This document shows positions 17,122 through 26,825 of a DNA stretch of 64,000 nucleotides, piece by piece. Positions within the stretch are counted from its first letter, which is position 1, and every line of letters starts with the position of its first letter. The translations under genes and the position numbers were made by a program. Below the pieces are notes generated by a model. The model had not been told where the DNA came from and made no database searches. It saw only the letters and a list, made by a program, of their open reading frames with translations. The stretch is from assembly GCA_030425195.1 (NCBI GenBank), contig JAUIAV010000022.1, positions 1 through 64,000 of the forward strand, written 5' to 3'. The stretch comes from Gammaproteobacteria bacterium (GTDB lineage Bacteria > Pseudomonadota > Gammaproteobacteria > Pseudomonadales > Azotimanducaceae).

Positions 17122-19685
17122 TGCTTCGGGAATCCGCCGATCCAGATCGGACTGGACCAGGCCATGGCGTCGTTGGCCTGACGCACGCGCAGGAAATAAT
17201 AATCACCCTGCCTGTCGGAGCGGTCGGCAACTTCGAAGGAGAGGTCCCGTTCCCCCGCGTCGATCCGGCGCCGCAGGGCCACGGTGTCCGTGTAGGCGTC
17301 CACGGGCAGCGTCCGCTCGAGACGGCCCCGCTCCAGATCTCTGAGTGCCAGGGTCAGTGCCGCTGCGGGAACCGTCTGGGGAGCGCGGTAGATGGGCGGT
17401 GCGCCACCCGACTCACGGGTCTCCTCGAGATCGACGGTGACGGCCGCGGTGCGTCTGATGCCCGAGAGGTGGAGCCGTATGGAACTGGTATCGCCGCGGG
17501 TGAGGGTGGCGAAGTCGAAGCGGTTCGGTCGATCCGGATCCGGGGTCAGGGTCTGATGGAAGGCGTTGTGAAAATCCATGCCCTCGAAGGCATCCAGCGT
17601 GGCGTTCTCGATCTCGATGGTGCCCCGCCAGTGACGCCAGCCTCTCGGATTGTCTCCAGGGTTGTAGGGTGCGGCATCTGAGCCGAAAGACAGCAGAAAC
17701 ACACCCGAATCCCCGGTGTCCGGTTCCGTGTCCGTCAGATAATCCGCCTCCCAGAGGACCTCGTCGTTCCGGAAGAGGGTGAGGCTTTCGATGGGTGCGG
17801 TGCCGATGACCCGCCCGCGGATCTCCCGTTCCTCCTTGAAAGCGCCTCGCTGACCCATGCCGGTGCCGTTGACGGTCACATCCAGGATGATGCGATCGCC
17901 GGTGGTCGCATACGCCTTCAGCGCCTTCATGCCGTCGAAAATCGCGTCCGTGGTCTTCTCTCTCGCGAGGATCGCGCCGAGACCGCCCCGCTGAGCCAGA
18001 CTCGAGTTCCGGGGCGCGCTGTAGCCGGGCTGGCTGATGTGGTTGTCCGACGCGGCAATGAACCCCACCTGATGCCCGTGGCTGAGGTACATGCGGCCGA
18101 ACCATTCGAAATTGCCGTGCTGTGACATGATTTCCACCAGCGGTTCGAGCTCGGGGTCGTTCTGCCGGTAGTCGCCCGCCTGATGCGCATGGGGAATGAT
18201 CACCACGTCTTCCGTATCCGCCGTGGCCCGCAGACCCTGATACAGCCTGGACAGTGTTGGGAAAAACTGGGCCGGTATCCGTTCACGGCCGGCAGGCGTC
18301 CGGAAGAGCACGTTGTGGTGGCCGCCCCGGAGGTTGCGCACCGACCACTCATAGCCGAGGTAGGCGATGAAGCTGCCCTCTTCCGTATATCGGTTCACGT
18401 TGCGGCGGAGCACGTTCCATTCGTGGTCGTCCATCCAGATGTCGTGTTCCGAATGGGTCACATAGTCGAGGCGGGCGTCATCCCGCGCCCAGGTCATGAA
18501 CTGGTCGGGGCTGCCGATGCCTTCGGCGAATCCGGAATGACCGTGGGTATCACCCCAGAAGATCCGCTCCCGGTCGTCGGCGGTCACCAGAATCGGATTC
18601 ACGCTGCCGCGGACCGAGCCATCCCGTGTCTCGACCGTCAGGTGGTAGGCGCCGGGTTCCGGCAGGCTCAGCGTCACCAGGCTGATGGCTTCTTCGCTCG
18701 CCGGCAGACGCGCCAGCACGTCCGTGCCGTTCAGGATCCTGAGCGCCGGGTGACCATCGACCGCTCTGTTGTAGGCAGCGTCCTGACCTCGAACCGAGAC
18801 GGTGAAAGTCTCCTCCGGTGCGACGATGGAGGGAGCAAAACCCGCGAGGCCCGCGAAACGGGTACCCGTGATCCGGATCGGCTGAATCGGCAGAGTCAGA
18901 AACGGTTCGTCATCGTTGAAGGCCAGATACAGCGGCAGCGGCATGCGGTCGCTCGCGAAGTCTGCCATCAGAAAACCCCGGCTTCCGGCCCGGGGATCGC
19001 CATAGGTGATGGTCACGGTGTCTCCCCTGCTCAGCGTTCCGGTGACCAGCCGGAACATGAGCGCGGGCCGGCTGCCACGGAATCCGCCATGCATGCCCGT
19101 CATCGGGACACTGTCAGCGGTGAAGCTCACTTCGGCATTGCTGCTCTCGATGCTGACGAAATTGTCCCCTTCCGGATCACCGGCCTGCCAGATGCCGTAA
19201 TTCGGCATGAAGTGGCGTGCGACCACGAAACCGCCGCCGGTCTGGATGTCCCGGCTGCCGACGGTGTAGGTCTGGCGGATGGTCACCCAGGCCCTGGCTT
19301 CAAACGGGCCGGGATCGGCGACCAGACTGCCGAGTGCGTCCGGAGTCTCGTCGAGCAGGGTCATCTCGAAGAGGTAATCGTCGATGAGGCCTGGCAGGCG
19401 CCCGGCCAGCTCCGGGTAGGCGGTCACGGCCGCCACCGTCTGAGTCAGATTCACCGGCAGCTCACCCCCGTTCAGTGCCCAGGCGTTTGCCCACTGCCAC
19501 AGAACTCTGGACCGTTCGGTCATGCTGAGGGTGTCGGTCGGCAGGTAGGCCACGTCCGCTTTCAGCTTCTCGACCCGTGCCCTGAGGTCGGGACTCAGAT
19601 AGTCGCCGCTGGCTGCCCGCACGCCGCCTGAGAGCAGCATTCCGGTGACCGCAGTCAGCAGCAGCAGGGCACATTGCTTGCGCAT
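17118..19685 (-). CDS. Exported DUF3604 protein, PHP-like metallohydrolase
   Basis: The 855-residue protein begins with a signal peptide ending near AASG. The middle has DUF3604 motifs that resemble PHP-family metal ligands: WGDTHGHSG, THSEHD, IPHAHQAGD and ASDNH, spread over about residues 385-560. The regions before and after are beta-rich. DUF3604 proteins are large, widespread in marine and soil Proteobacteria, and without a firmly known substrate. It is likely periplasmic. The HIT gene follows with a four-base overlap. Confidence 0.9.
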   Translation of the reverse strand: MRKQCALLLLTAVTGMLLSGGVRAASGDYLSPDLRARVEKLKADVAYLPTDTLSMTERSRVLWQWANAWALNGGELPVNLTQTVAAVTAYPELAGRLPGLIDDYLFEMTLLDETPDALGSLVADPGPFEARAWVTIRQTYTVGSRDIQTGGGFVVARHFMPNYGIWQAGDPEGDNFVSIESSNAEVSFTADSVPMTGMHGGFRGSRPALMFRLVTGTLSRGDTVTITYGDPRAGSRGFLMADFASDRMPLPLYLAFNDDEPFLTLPIQPIRITGTRFAGLAGFAPSIVAPEETFTVSVRGQDAAYNRAVDGHPALRILNGTDVLARLPASEEAISLVTLSLPEPGAYHLTVETRDGSVRGSVNPILVTADDRERIFWGDTHGHSGFAEGIGSPDQFMTWARDDARLDYVTHSEHDIWMDDHEWNVLRRNVNRYTEEGSFIAYLGYEWSVRNLRGGHHNVLFRTPAGRERIPAQFFPTLSRLYQGLRATADTEDVVIIPHAHQAGDYRQNDPELEPLVEIMSQHGNFEWFGRMYLSHGHQVGFIAASDNHISQPGYSAPRNSSLAQRGGLGAILAREKTTDAIFDGMKALKAYATTGDRIILDVTVNGTGMGQRGAFKEEREIRGRVIGTAPIESLTLFRNDEVLWEADYLTDTEPDTGDSGVFLLSFGSDAAPYNPGDNPRGWRHWRGTIEIENATLDAFEGMDFHNAFHQTLTPDPDRPNRFDFATLTRGDTSSIRLHLSGIRRTAAVTVDLEETRESGGAPPIYRAPQTVPAAALTLALRDLERGRLERTLPVDAYTDTVALRRRIDAGERDLSFEVADRSDRQGDYYFLRVRQANDAMAWSSPIWIGGFPKQ

Positions 19686-19833
19686 GCAGGCGTTCCATCC
19701 GATCGAAGAGCGTTGCAGTTAAGCACCCGCCGCGGTGGCCGGCAAATGGTCATCCTGTCATATGCAAACGGCAGTATTTGCGCTCAGGTCGGGCTGGCGG
19801 CAGACTGGCACCACGCGGATGGGGAGGATTCGC

Positions 19834-20652
19834 ATGACTCGAAAGGGTGGTTCAACGGATATCCGGGCAGGCACCAGCGGGTACAGCTACCGGGAGTGGC
19901 GGGGCAGTTTCTACCCGCCCGAACTGCACCAGGACGAATGGCTCAGCTACTACGCGTCCCGCCTGCCGACGGTGGAAATCAACAACACGTTCTATCGGAT
20001 GCCACGTTCGCATGTGGTGGAAACCTGGCGCGACAGCGTCCCGGACGGCTTCAGATTCGTGATCAAAGCCTCCCGGCGCATCACGCATCAGCAGCGGCTG
20101 AAAGACGCGGAAGAGTCCGTCGAGTTTCTGCTCAACCGGGCGAGGATTCTCGGCGACAGGCTCGGTGCCGTACTGTTCCAGCTGCCGCCTAACATGGCCG
20201 TCAACGTCGAGCGGCTTCGCACCTTCCAGCGGCTGCTGCCGGACGCGCTTCCGGTGGCATTCGAATTCCGCCACCCCTCCTGGCAGACAGACGCCATCTT
20301 CGATGCGCTGATCGATCAGGGGCACGCCCTGGTCGTCTCGCACGACGAAGGCGATGACCGGAACGTTGCCGATCTGCTGCCGGTGCCCCTTGCCTATCTG
20401 CGCCTTCGGGCAGGCAGCTACGGGCCGGCGCAGCTTGAGAGGTGGCGGGAGGCGCTGATCGCCGGTCCGGCGGAGCGGGCGTTCGTGTTCTTCAAGCACG
20501 AGGATGCGGGAGAAGGCGCGAAGATGGCGGAGCGGTTCATGGCGGATCCCGGGACCCGTCGCGCTGCCTCGCCGCAACGGGCGGGACCGCAGCGCAAAGG
20601 CGGCAGCGTCAGGGGATCCCGCCGGGGAAAAACACCCACACGCGGTGGATGA
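19834..20652 (+). CDS. DUF72 domain-containing protein
   Basis: The protein of about 272 residues shows typical DUF72 motifs: GTSGYSYREWRGSFYP near the start, EINNTFYRMP, FRFVIKASRRITH and AFEFRHPSW. DUF72 is a TIM-barrel-like family of unknown biochemical role. The frame opens to 19735, but the Met at 19834 has GGGGAGG six bases upstream. The last 40 residues are rich in Arg, Gly and Pro, suggesting a disordered basic tail. It is convergent with the small membrane gene. Confidence 0.88.
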   Translation: MTRKGGSTDIRAGTSGYSYREWRGSFYPPELHQDEWLSYYASRLPTVEINNTFYRMPRSHVVETWRDSVPDGFRFVIKASRRITHQQRLKDAEESVEFLLNRARILGDRLGAVLFQLPPNMAVNVERLRTFQRLLPDALPVAFEFRHPSWQTDAIFDALIDQGHALVVSHDEGDDRNVADLLPVPLAYLRLRAGSYGPAQLERWREALIAGPAERAFVFFKHEDAGEGAKMAERFMADPGTRRAASPQRAGPQRKGGSVRGSRRGKTPTRGG

Positions 20653-20670
20653 GCGCAAAACGGACGGCCG

Positions 20671-20868
20671 TCAGCCGAGCACGTTCTGCAGCAGGACGAA
20701 GGAGAGGATGGCCACCGCGGCGCCGACCACGAGAATCAGTATGAACAGCCCGGTATCGGTGCCGTTGCCATCGCCCGCTTCGTCCTGCCCGCGCTTGGTG
20801 CGTGTCAGCAGGTACACTACCGTCACGACGATGAGGGCGGGGACGAGGAACTGAACCAGGTAGCGCAT
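20671..20868 (-). CDS. Small two-helix membrane protein
   Basis: The 65-residue protein has two hydrophobic helices (residues about 4-21 and 41-62) separated by a charged, Gly/Asp-rich loop. It lies between a convergent DUF72 gene and a divergent symporter whose start is only 16 bases from its own, so their control regions overlap. It resembles no family I can name. Confidence 0.65.
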   Translation of the reverse strand: MRYLVQFLVPALIVVTVVYLLTRTKRGQDEAGDGNGTDTGLFILILVVGAAVAILSFVLLQNVLG

Positions 20869-20884
20869 GCAGCGAGGATAGCAC

Positions 20885-22318
20885 GTGGCCTGGCTCTTTG
20901 ATCACTGGGTGGCCGGCGTGCTGCTCGTGGTTTATACCGCCGTACTGCTCCATCACGCCCGGATCGGCGCCCGGCACAGCCACGACGTGACCGAATACTA
21001 CGTGGGCGGCCGCAGCCTCGGCGGCGTCGTCGTCGGCATCTCCTTCTTCGCGACCTTCGCCAGCACCAACAGCTACATCGGCCACGCCGGCAAGGGATAC
21101 GAGTACGGAGTTCCGTGGATGACCATGGCGGTGCTCATCGTGGTGTTCACCTGGCTGTCATGGACGATGGTTGCGCCGAAGCTCCGGCGTTTCACGAGCC
21201 ACTGGGATGCGCTCACTCTGCCGGACTATCTGGAAAACCGTTTCGGTGCCGGTCACCGCTGGCTGCGCATGGCGGCGGCACTCGTCATCCTGCTCTCGAG
21301 CCTGCTGTATCTGATCGCCATCTTCAAAGGCGCCGGCAATCTGTTCGAACGGTTTCTGACCATCCCGTACGAACAGGCGGTGGGCCTGACCCTCGTCATC
21401 GTGGTGCTCTACACGTCGATCGGCGGTTTCGTCTCGGTGGTGCGCACGGACGTGGTCCAGGGCATCCTGATGATTCTCGGATCGACCACGATCTTTTTCT
21501 TCGTCCTGAAAGCGGTGGGCGGTTTCGGCACTTTCGCCGATCTGGCCCGGGCGCCGGACACCGGACATCTGTTCACGCTGAATGCCGGGCTGCCTTTTGT
21601 CGTGCTGCTCGGGATCGCGCTCTCCGGTTCCCTGAAGCTGCTGGTGGACCCGCGCCAGATTTCCCGTTTCTATGCGCTGAAGGACGAGCGCAGCGTGAAG
21701 GTGGGCGTCTGGGTGGCGGTAGGCGGCATCGCGCTCATCCAGCTGTGTCTGTTCCCCGTGGGCATCCTGGCCAGAGGGCTGCTCGATGGCGTGCAGGACA
21801 CGGACCTGGTGATTCCCACCCTGATCAGTGATGTGGCGGTCTTTCCCATCTGGATTGCGGATTTCCTCGTGGTGGCCATGGTCGCCGCGGCGATGTCGTC
21901 CATGGACAGCGTGCTGCTGGTCGCCGCTTCGGTTCTCTACAAGGACGTGGTGGAGATGCTGCATCCGACGGCCCGTCCGCTCACCTGGACCCGGATCGGT
22001 GTGGTGGGCTGTTCGCTGATCGCGGCGCTGATCGCGCTGAATCCGCCGGGAGGAATCGTCGAGATCACCATATTTTCCGGCAGTCTCTACGCGGTCTGCT
22101 TTCTGCCGGCCATCCTGTTCGGCCTGCACTGGCACAGAGGCACGGCGGAAGGAGTTCTCGCGTCCATGGCCGTGGGTGTTCTGATTCTCCTCGCCTGGAT
22201 GCTGGCCGGGCCGAAAGCACTCGTGCACGAGGTGTTTCCGGCCCTCGCGGGATCCTGCCTCGTCTACTGTCTGTTCGCGCTCCGACAGAAGCCGGCCATC
22301 GACCGGTTGCCCCGTTGA
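20885..22318 (+). CDS. Sodium:solute symporter family protein
   Basis: The 477-residue polytopic protein has about 13 membrane segments. The N-terminal YYVGGRSLGG followed by SFFATFASTNSYIG is the SSS-family core where sodium and substrate bind, and the family sequence DVVQGILMILG follows. These carriers import amino acids, sugars, monocarboxylates or vitamins with sodium. GTG at 20885 is the likely start. No catabolic gene is adjacent to indicate the substrate. Confidence 0.9.
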   Translation: MAWLFDHWVAGVLLVVYTAVLLHHARIGARHSHDVTEYYVGGRSLGGVVVGISFFATFASTNSYIGHAGKGYEYGVPWMTMAVLIVVFTWLSWTMVAPKLRRFTSHWDALTLPDYLENRFGAGHRWLRMAAALVILLSSLLYLIAIFKGAGNLFERFLTIPYEQAVGLTLVIVVLYTSIGGFVSVVRTDVVQGILMILGSTTIFFFVLKAVGGFGTFADLARAPDTGHLFTLNAGLPFVVLLGIALSGSLKLLVDPRQISRFYALKDERSVKVGVWVAVGGIALIQLCLFPVGILARGLLDGVQDTDLVIPTLISDVAVFPIWIADFLVVAMVAAAMSSMDSVLLVAASVLYKDVVEMLHPTARPLTWTRIGVVGCSLIAALIALNPPGGIVEITIFSGSLYAVCFLPAILFGLHWHRGTAEGVLASMAVGVLILLAWMLAGPKALVHEVFPALAGSCLVYCLFALRQKPAIDRLPR

Positions 22319-22331
22319 GAGAAATCCCGGT

Positions 22332-23297
22332 TCAGCCTTTCCGGCGCCGCCTGGGTTTGTATTGGAAATAGGTTCTGCGGATCGAGCTGTCGATGTCCGC
22401 CAGCTCGCTCTGGAAGTCGTCGAGGAAGGTTTCGACCGCAGCGATCTTCATGCGGTTCAGTTCCTGTGCGGCAACCTCCCGGCGCAGCCGGTTGACCGCC
22501 TGGATGATTCTGTCGTGGCGGGGCAGCGCTCTGATGCTCTTACGCAGGGAGTCCAGGGAGTAGGTGATGGAGCGTGGAAGCTGCGGGTTGAAAACGATGA
22601 ACTCGAGCACGGCTTCCTGACTCACCGGACCCTGCACGACCTGGTTGTAGCTCTGAGTCGCATCCAGTGACAGCAGCACGCTGCGCCACTGGATGTCGGT
22701 GAAGGGCTCCAGATCCGAGGCGTCGTCGAAGATGTCCTTGCAGCCTGCTTCGAGGATCCGGCTGGTCATGTCGGCCCGCTCGATGAAGTTTCCGAGCCGG
22801 AGAAAAGCCCAGTGTGCATCGTGCAGCATGTTTGCTGACAGATAGCCGTCGATCCGCTGGATGAATGCCTGGACCTCGTCCAGTCCCTCGGCTCTGCGCG
22901 AGCGGGAGAGCGGCTCGCTGAGATGCTCCTTGGCGTAGATGTGGGCTTCGTTGATGTATTCCACGCTGCCCCGGGGAATGATCCCGCGCAGCGTCCGCAC
23001 GTTTTCCCGGGCGCTGTTCAGGGAGTTGATCAGGGAGCCCGGATTCCGCACGTCGTTGATCAGGTACCGGGAGACGTTCTTCTCACTCGGCTCATCGAAG
23101 TGTTCGTCGAAGAGCGTGCGTGAGCCGGTTATGTTGACAAGGCCCTGCCAGGCGAGCGGCAGGCGCCGGGGGAGATCGTACAGCAGCCGCGAGTTGACCC
23201 GGACCAGGCGGGCCGTGCTGTCCGCACGCTCCAGGTAACGTCCGAGCCAGTAGGCCCGTTCGGCGGTGCTCGAAAGAATGCGATTCTGACCGGTCAT
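22332..23297 (-). CDS. Alpha-E domain-containing protein (DUF403)
   Basis: The 321-residue, mainly helical protein begins with ILSSTAERAYWLGRYLERAD, the hallmark of the alpha-E family, and later has ARENVRTLRGIIP. These proteins nearly always sit beside a circularly permuted ATP-grasp protein, as here, with a four-base start-stop overlap. The pair is thought to modify a peptide or protein, often with a transglutaminase-like partner, but no such gene is adjacent. Confidence 0.92.
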   Translation of the reverse strand: MTGQNRILSSTAERAYWLGRYLERADSTARLVRVNSRLLYDLPRRLPLAWQGLVNITGSRTLFDEHFDEPSEKNVSRYLINDVRNPGSLINSLNSARENVRTLRGIIPRGSVEYINEAHIYAKEHLSEPLSRSRRAEGLDEVQAFIQRIDGYLSANMLHDAHWAFLRLGNFIERADMTSRILEAGCKDIFDDASDLEPFTDIQWRSVLLSLDATQSYNQVVQGPVSQEAVLEFIVFNPQLPRSITYSLDSLRKSIRALPRHDRIIQAVNRLRREVAAQELNRMKIAAVETFLDDFQSELADIDSSIRRTYFQYKPRRRRKG

Positions 23298-24754
23298 TCC
23301 AGATCCACCACCCAGGTGTCCTTGCTGCCGCCGCCCTGAGACGAATTCACCACGGTGGATCCTTTTCTGAGCGCAACCCGGGTGAGTCCGCCCGTGGTCA
23401 CGTAGGTTTTCTTTCCGGACAGTATGAACGGCCGCAGATCCAGGTGTCTGCCTTCGACGGCGCCCGGCTTCCCGGGATTGTCGACGATGGTCGGTGCGGT
23501 GGACAGCAGCAGCATGGGCTGGGCCATGTAGTTCCGGGGATTGGCCAGGATCTGGCGGGCGAATTTGTCGCGTTCCGCTTTCGACGCCTTCGGCCCGATC
23601 AGCATGCCGTAACCGCCGGATTCGTTGGCGGGTTTCACCACCAGCTTTTCCAGGTTGTCCAGCACGTAGTCACGCTGTTCTTTGTCCACGCACCGGTAGG
23701 AGGGCACGTTGGGCAGCAGCGGTTCTTCTCCGAGGTAGTAGCGGATGATGTCCGGCACATAGGTGTAGATCACCTTGTCGTCAGCCACCCCGCACCCTGG
23801 GGCGTTGGCCAGCGCCACGTTACCGGCGCGCCAGGCGCGCATCAGCCCCGGAACTCCGAGGGCGGACTCCGGATTGAAGACTTCGGGGTCCATGAACAGA
23901 TCGTCGATCCGGCGATAGATGACGTCCACCTGCACGAAGCCTTCGATGGTCCGCATGTAGACCTTGTCGTCGCTGTCCACCACCAGATCGGAACCTTCCA
24001 CCAGCTGAGCGGCCATGGCATTGGCCAGGTAGGCGTGCTCGTAGTAGGCGGAGTTGTAGATGCCGGGCGTCAGCACGGCAATCTGCGGCGAACGCTTCGG
24101 TGAGAGGGAGCGCAGGCAGGCGGCGAGCTCGCGCGGGTAGTCGTCGACCGGATGGATCACGTAGTCCCCGAACAGCTCCGGGAAAACACGCTTCATCACC
24201 TCCCGGTTCTCGAGCATGTAGGAAACACCGGAAGGCACGCGCAGATTGTCCTCCAGTACGTACATCTGGCCGTCCGCATCCCGGACGAGGTCCGATCCGC
24301 AGACATGCGACCAGACGCTTTCCGGAGGGCTGATTCCCCTGCACTCGATGCGGAACTCCTTGGACTTCTCGATGAATTCCCTCGGCAGCACGCCGTCGTC
24401 GAGAATTTTCTGATCGTGGTAGATGTCGTCGATGAAGCGGTTCAGAGCCTTGACCCGCTGGGCCAGACCGGCGGAGACGTTGTCCCACTCCTTCTTCATG
24501 ATCAGACGGGGAATGATGTCGAACGGCCACTCCCGATCGATGCTGCCGCTGCCTTCCCCGGTATAGACGGTGAACGTGATGCCCATGGAGCGGATGGCGA
24601 GCTCCGCGGCAGTGCGCCTGGCGGCCAGTTCCTCGTCGGTGAGCTCAGCGAGCATCCGGGTCAGATTACCGGCCCCTCTCCGGGCCCGGCCGTTGGCCGT
24701 GATGAGCTCGTCCCAGAAACCGTGGGTTTCATAGGCGCGCCAGTCGATAGTCAA
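23294..24754 (-). CDS. Circularly permuted type 2 ATP-grasp protein
   Basis: The 486-residue protein matches the DUF404/DUF407 circularly permuted ATP-grasp family. Features include GVSYMLENREVMKRVFPE, LTPGIYNSAYYEHAYLA and the metal/ATP segment VVKPANESGGYG. ATP-grasp enzymes form amide bonds through acyl phosphates. It is first in a two-gene operon with the alpha-E protein, divergent from the serine hydrolase across 62 bases. Confidence 0.93.
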   Translation of the reverse strand: MTIDWRAYETHGFWDELITANGRARRGAGNLTRMLAELTDEELAARRTAAELAIRSMGITFTVYTGEGSGSIDREWPFDIIPRLIMKKEWDNVSAGLAQRVKALNRFIDDIYHDQKILDDGVLPREFIEKSKEFRIECRGISPPESVWSHVCGSDLVRDADGQMYVLEDNLRVPSGVSYMLENREVMKRVFPELFGDYVIHPVDDYPRELAACLRSLSPKRSPQIAVLTPGIYNSAYYEHAYLANAMAAQLVEGSDLVVDSDDKVYMRTIEGFVQVDVIYRRIDDLFMDPEVFNPESALGVPGLMRAWRAGNVALANAPGCGVADDKVIYTYVPDIIRYYLGEEPLLPNVPSYRCVDKEQRDYVLDNLEKLVVKPANESGGYGMLIGPKASKAERDKFARQILANPRNYMAQPMLLLSTAPTIVDNPGKPGAVEGRHLDLRPFILSGKKTYVTTGGLTRVALRKGSTVVNSSQGGGSKDTWVVDLE

Positions 24755-24816
24755 TCGGAAGTCCTCTCCGTCTGTGCCGGTCGTGTCGAGTCTGCATTCT
24801 ATGGGAAGATGATGCC

Positions 24817-26004
24817 ATGCTCGATGGACACATACACCCCGACTACGCGGACGTGGCTTCCACGCTCATCCGCCAGATCCCGAAAGACCGGCATGCAGGC
24901 GCGGCCGTGTGCGTCTATCACAACGGTACTTCCGTGGTGGACATCTGGGGAGGCATCAAGGACTCGGCGGGAAATCCCTGGCAGGCGGATACCACAGCAC
25001 CCGGTTTCTCCACGACCAAGGGCGTGCTGTCCACGCTCGTTCACATTCTCGTCGACCAGGGTAAGGCGGCCTACGACGACCCCGTTGCGAAGTACTGGCC
25101 GGAGTTCGGTGCTCACGGCAAGGAGTCGATCACGATCCGGCAGGCGCTCACGCATCAGGCCGGCCTGTACCGGATCACGGAACTCATCAGCCATCCGCGG
25201 GAGATGCTGGACTGGGAGCACATGAAATTCCGGATCGCCGATGCGGCCCCCGCACACGATCCGGGCGGCGAGCATGGCTATCACGCGCTGACTTACGGCT
25301 GGCTGGTCGGCGGGCTGATCGAGGCGATCACGGGTAAATCCCTGCAGGCCGTGCTGGCGGAGGAGCTGGTGGATCCCCTGAAGCTCGACGGCATGTTCAT
25401 CGGCATGCCCCATAACGAACTGTATCGGCGGGCGGAGCTGACTCAGGGGGTGTCCGAGCCGGCGAAACCCAGGGAAGAGTGGCAGGACAACCTGCTCATG
25501 TGGCTCGAGCGTGGCCTCGGTCATCTGGGCGTAGAGCTCGCCGAATTCAATTCGGCACTCAATCCGTTCACCGATCCGTTCGACTGGAACTCGGAGGAGG
25601 TGGTGCGGGCCATCATTCCGGCGGCGAACGGACAGTTCACCGCCCGGTCGCTGGCGCGCATGTACGCCATGCTGGCCGGTGGCGGCGAGCTGGATGGTGT
25701 CCGCGTGCTCTCGGAGGAGCGGGTCAGAGAGATCAGTCAGGTTCAGAGCACGGCCCGGGATCGGGTGCTCTTCATTCCCATGCACTGGCGGATGGGTTAC
25801 CACAAGGCTTTCACGGTGGGTGTCCGGGCGCCGGAGGCTTTCGGGCATTACGGCTATGGCGGCAGCGGCGCCTTCTGTGATCCCAGCCGCAACCTGGCAG
25901 TCGCCCTGACTCTGAACAGCGGAGCCGGAACGCCCATGGGTAACTCCAACATGCCGAGGATTGCCCGTGCCGCCATACGAGCGGTGGATCGTCTGCGCTC
26001 GTGA
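24817..26004 (+). CDS. Serine hydrolase, class C beta-lactamase/EstB family
   Basis: The 395-residue protein has the SxxK nucleophile motif STTK at residues 65-68, a Tyr-centred second motif near YHALTYGW and a third element HYGYGGSG in place of KTG. It has no signal peptide, so it is probably a cytosolic EstB-like esterase rather than a beta-lactamase. The stop overlaps the sirtuin start (GTGA). It is only distantly similar to the second serine hydrolase at 43889. Confidence 0.9.
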   Translation: MLDGHIHPDYADVASTLIRQIPKDRHAGAAVCVYHNGTSVVDIWGGIKDSAGNPWQADTTAPGFSTTKGVLSTLVHILVDQGKAAYDDPVAKYWPEFGAHGKESITIRQALTHQAGLYRITELISHPREMLDWEHMKFRIADAAPAHDPGGEHGYHALTYGWLVGGLIEAITGKSLQAVLAEELVDPLKLDGMFIGMPHNELYRRAELTQGVSEPAKPREEWQDNLLMWLERGLGHLGVELAEFNSALNPFTDPFDWNSEEVVRAIIPAANGQFTARSLARMYAMLAGGGELDGVRVLSEERVREISQVQSTARDRVLFIPMHWRMGYHKAFTVGVRAPEAFGHYGYGGSGAFCDPSRNLAVALTLNSGAGTPMGNSNMPRIARAAIRAVDRLRS

Positions 26005-26825
26005 CCGGACTGTCCGCCATGTCGGCATTTCTGGCCGGTTCTGAACGTCTGTTCGTGATCACCGGGGCCGGCATCAGTGCCCCCTCAGGTATCGGCACCT
26101 ACCGGAATCATGACGGCGAATGGCAGCGGAGCGCGCCCATTCAGCACCAGGACTTCGTCGGGCGGACCGCCTCGCGCAGACGCTACTGGGCCCGGAGCAT
26201 GCGCGGCTGGCCGTCGTTCCGGGACGCGCGGCCGAATCCGGCTCACGAGGCCCTCGTGCGGCTGGAGCGGACGGGTCGGATCCAGACCGTGGTGACTCAG
26301 AACGTGGATGGCCTGCACCAGCTGGCCGGCCAGCAGAAGGTCATCGAGCTGCACGGGAATCTCGGCGAGGTGGTCTGTCTCGAGTGCTCGACCCGCCAGC
26401 CCAGGGACGCGCTCCAGGTCTGGCTGGAAACACACAATGCCGACTGGCTTGCGGGACGGACCCGCGCTCAGCCGGATGGCGATGCGGAGTTTCTCGATGT
26501 CCGACACTTCGATGACTTCCTCGAACCGGCATGCCAGTGTGGCGGTGTGCTGAAGCCGGATGTGGTTTTCTACGGCGATTCGGTACCCCGGGCGCGCGTG
26601 GAGGCGGTCCGTGCGGAGCTCTCCCGCTCGGATGCCGTTCTGGTGGTGGGCAGCTCGCTGATGGTGTTCTCGAGTTTCCGGTTTGCCAAGGAGGCGAGAG
26701 TGCTGGGATTGCCGCTGGCGGCGATCAATCAGGGCAGAACCCGCGCCGACGACTGGCTTGACTGTAAGTGGCCGGCGGACAGTGCCTGCGCGCTGCCCGC
26801 CCTGGCCGGGGAGTTATGCAGATGA
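26001..26825 (+). CDS. Sir2-family NAD-dependent protein deacylase
   Basis: The 274-residue sirtuin has [14 protein letters not shown] near residue 22, TQNVDGLHQ, the catalytic His in ELHGNL, two Cys pairs for zinc (CLEC and CQC) and GSSLMVFS for NAD binding. It resembles bacterial class II-like sirtuins that remove acyl groups from lysine, releasing nicotinamide and O-acyl-ADP-ribose. It starts with GTG overlapping the serine hydrolase and ends overlapping the next gene (ATGA), forming a chain of coupled genes. Confidence 0.93.
   Translation: MTGLSAMSAFLAGSERLFVITGAGISAPSGIGTYRNHDGEWQRSAPIQHQDFVGRTASRRRYWARSMRGWPSFRDARPNPAHEALVRLERTGRIQTVVTQNVDGLHQLAGQQKVIELHGNLGEVVCLECSTRQPRDALQVWLETHNADWLAGRTRAQPDGDAEFLDVRHFDDFLEPACQCGGVLKPDVVFYGDSVPRARVEAVRAELSRSDAVLVVGSSLMVFSSFRFAKEARVLGLPLAAINQGRTRADDWLDCKWPADSACALPALAGELCR

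Noticed and set aside
18183-19631. 482-codon open frame antisense to DUF3604
   Set aside because: It lacks motifs and a ribosome site; DUF3604 on the other strand has a signal peptide and metal-binding motifs.
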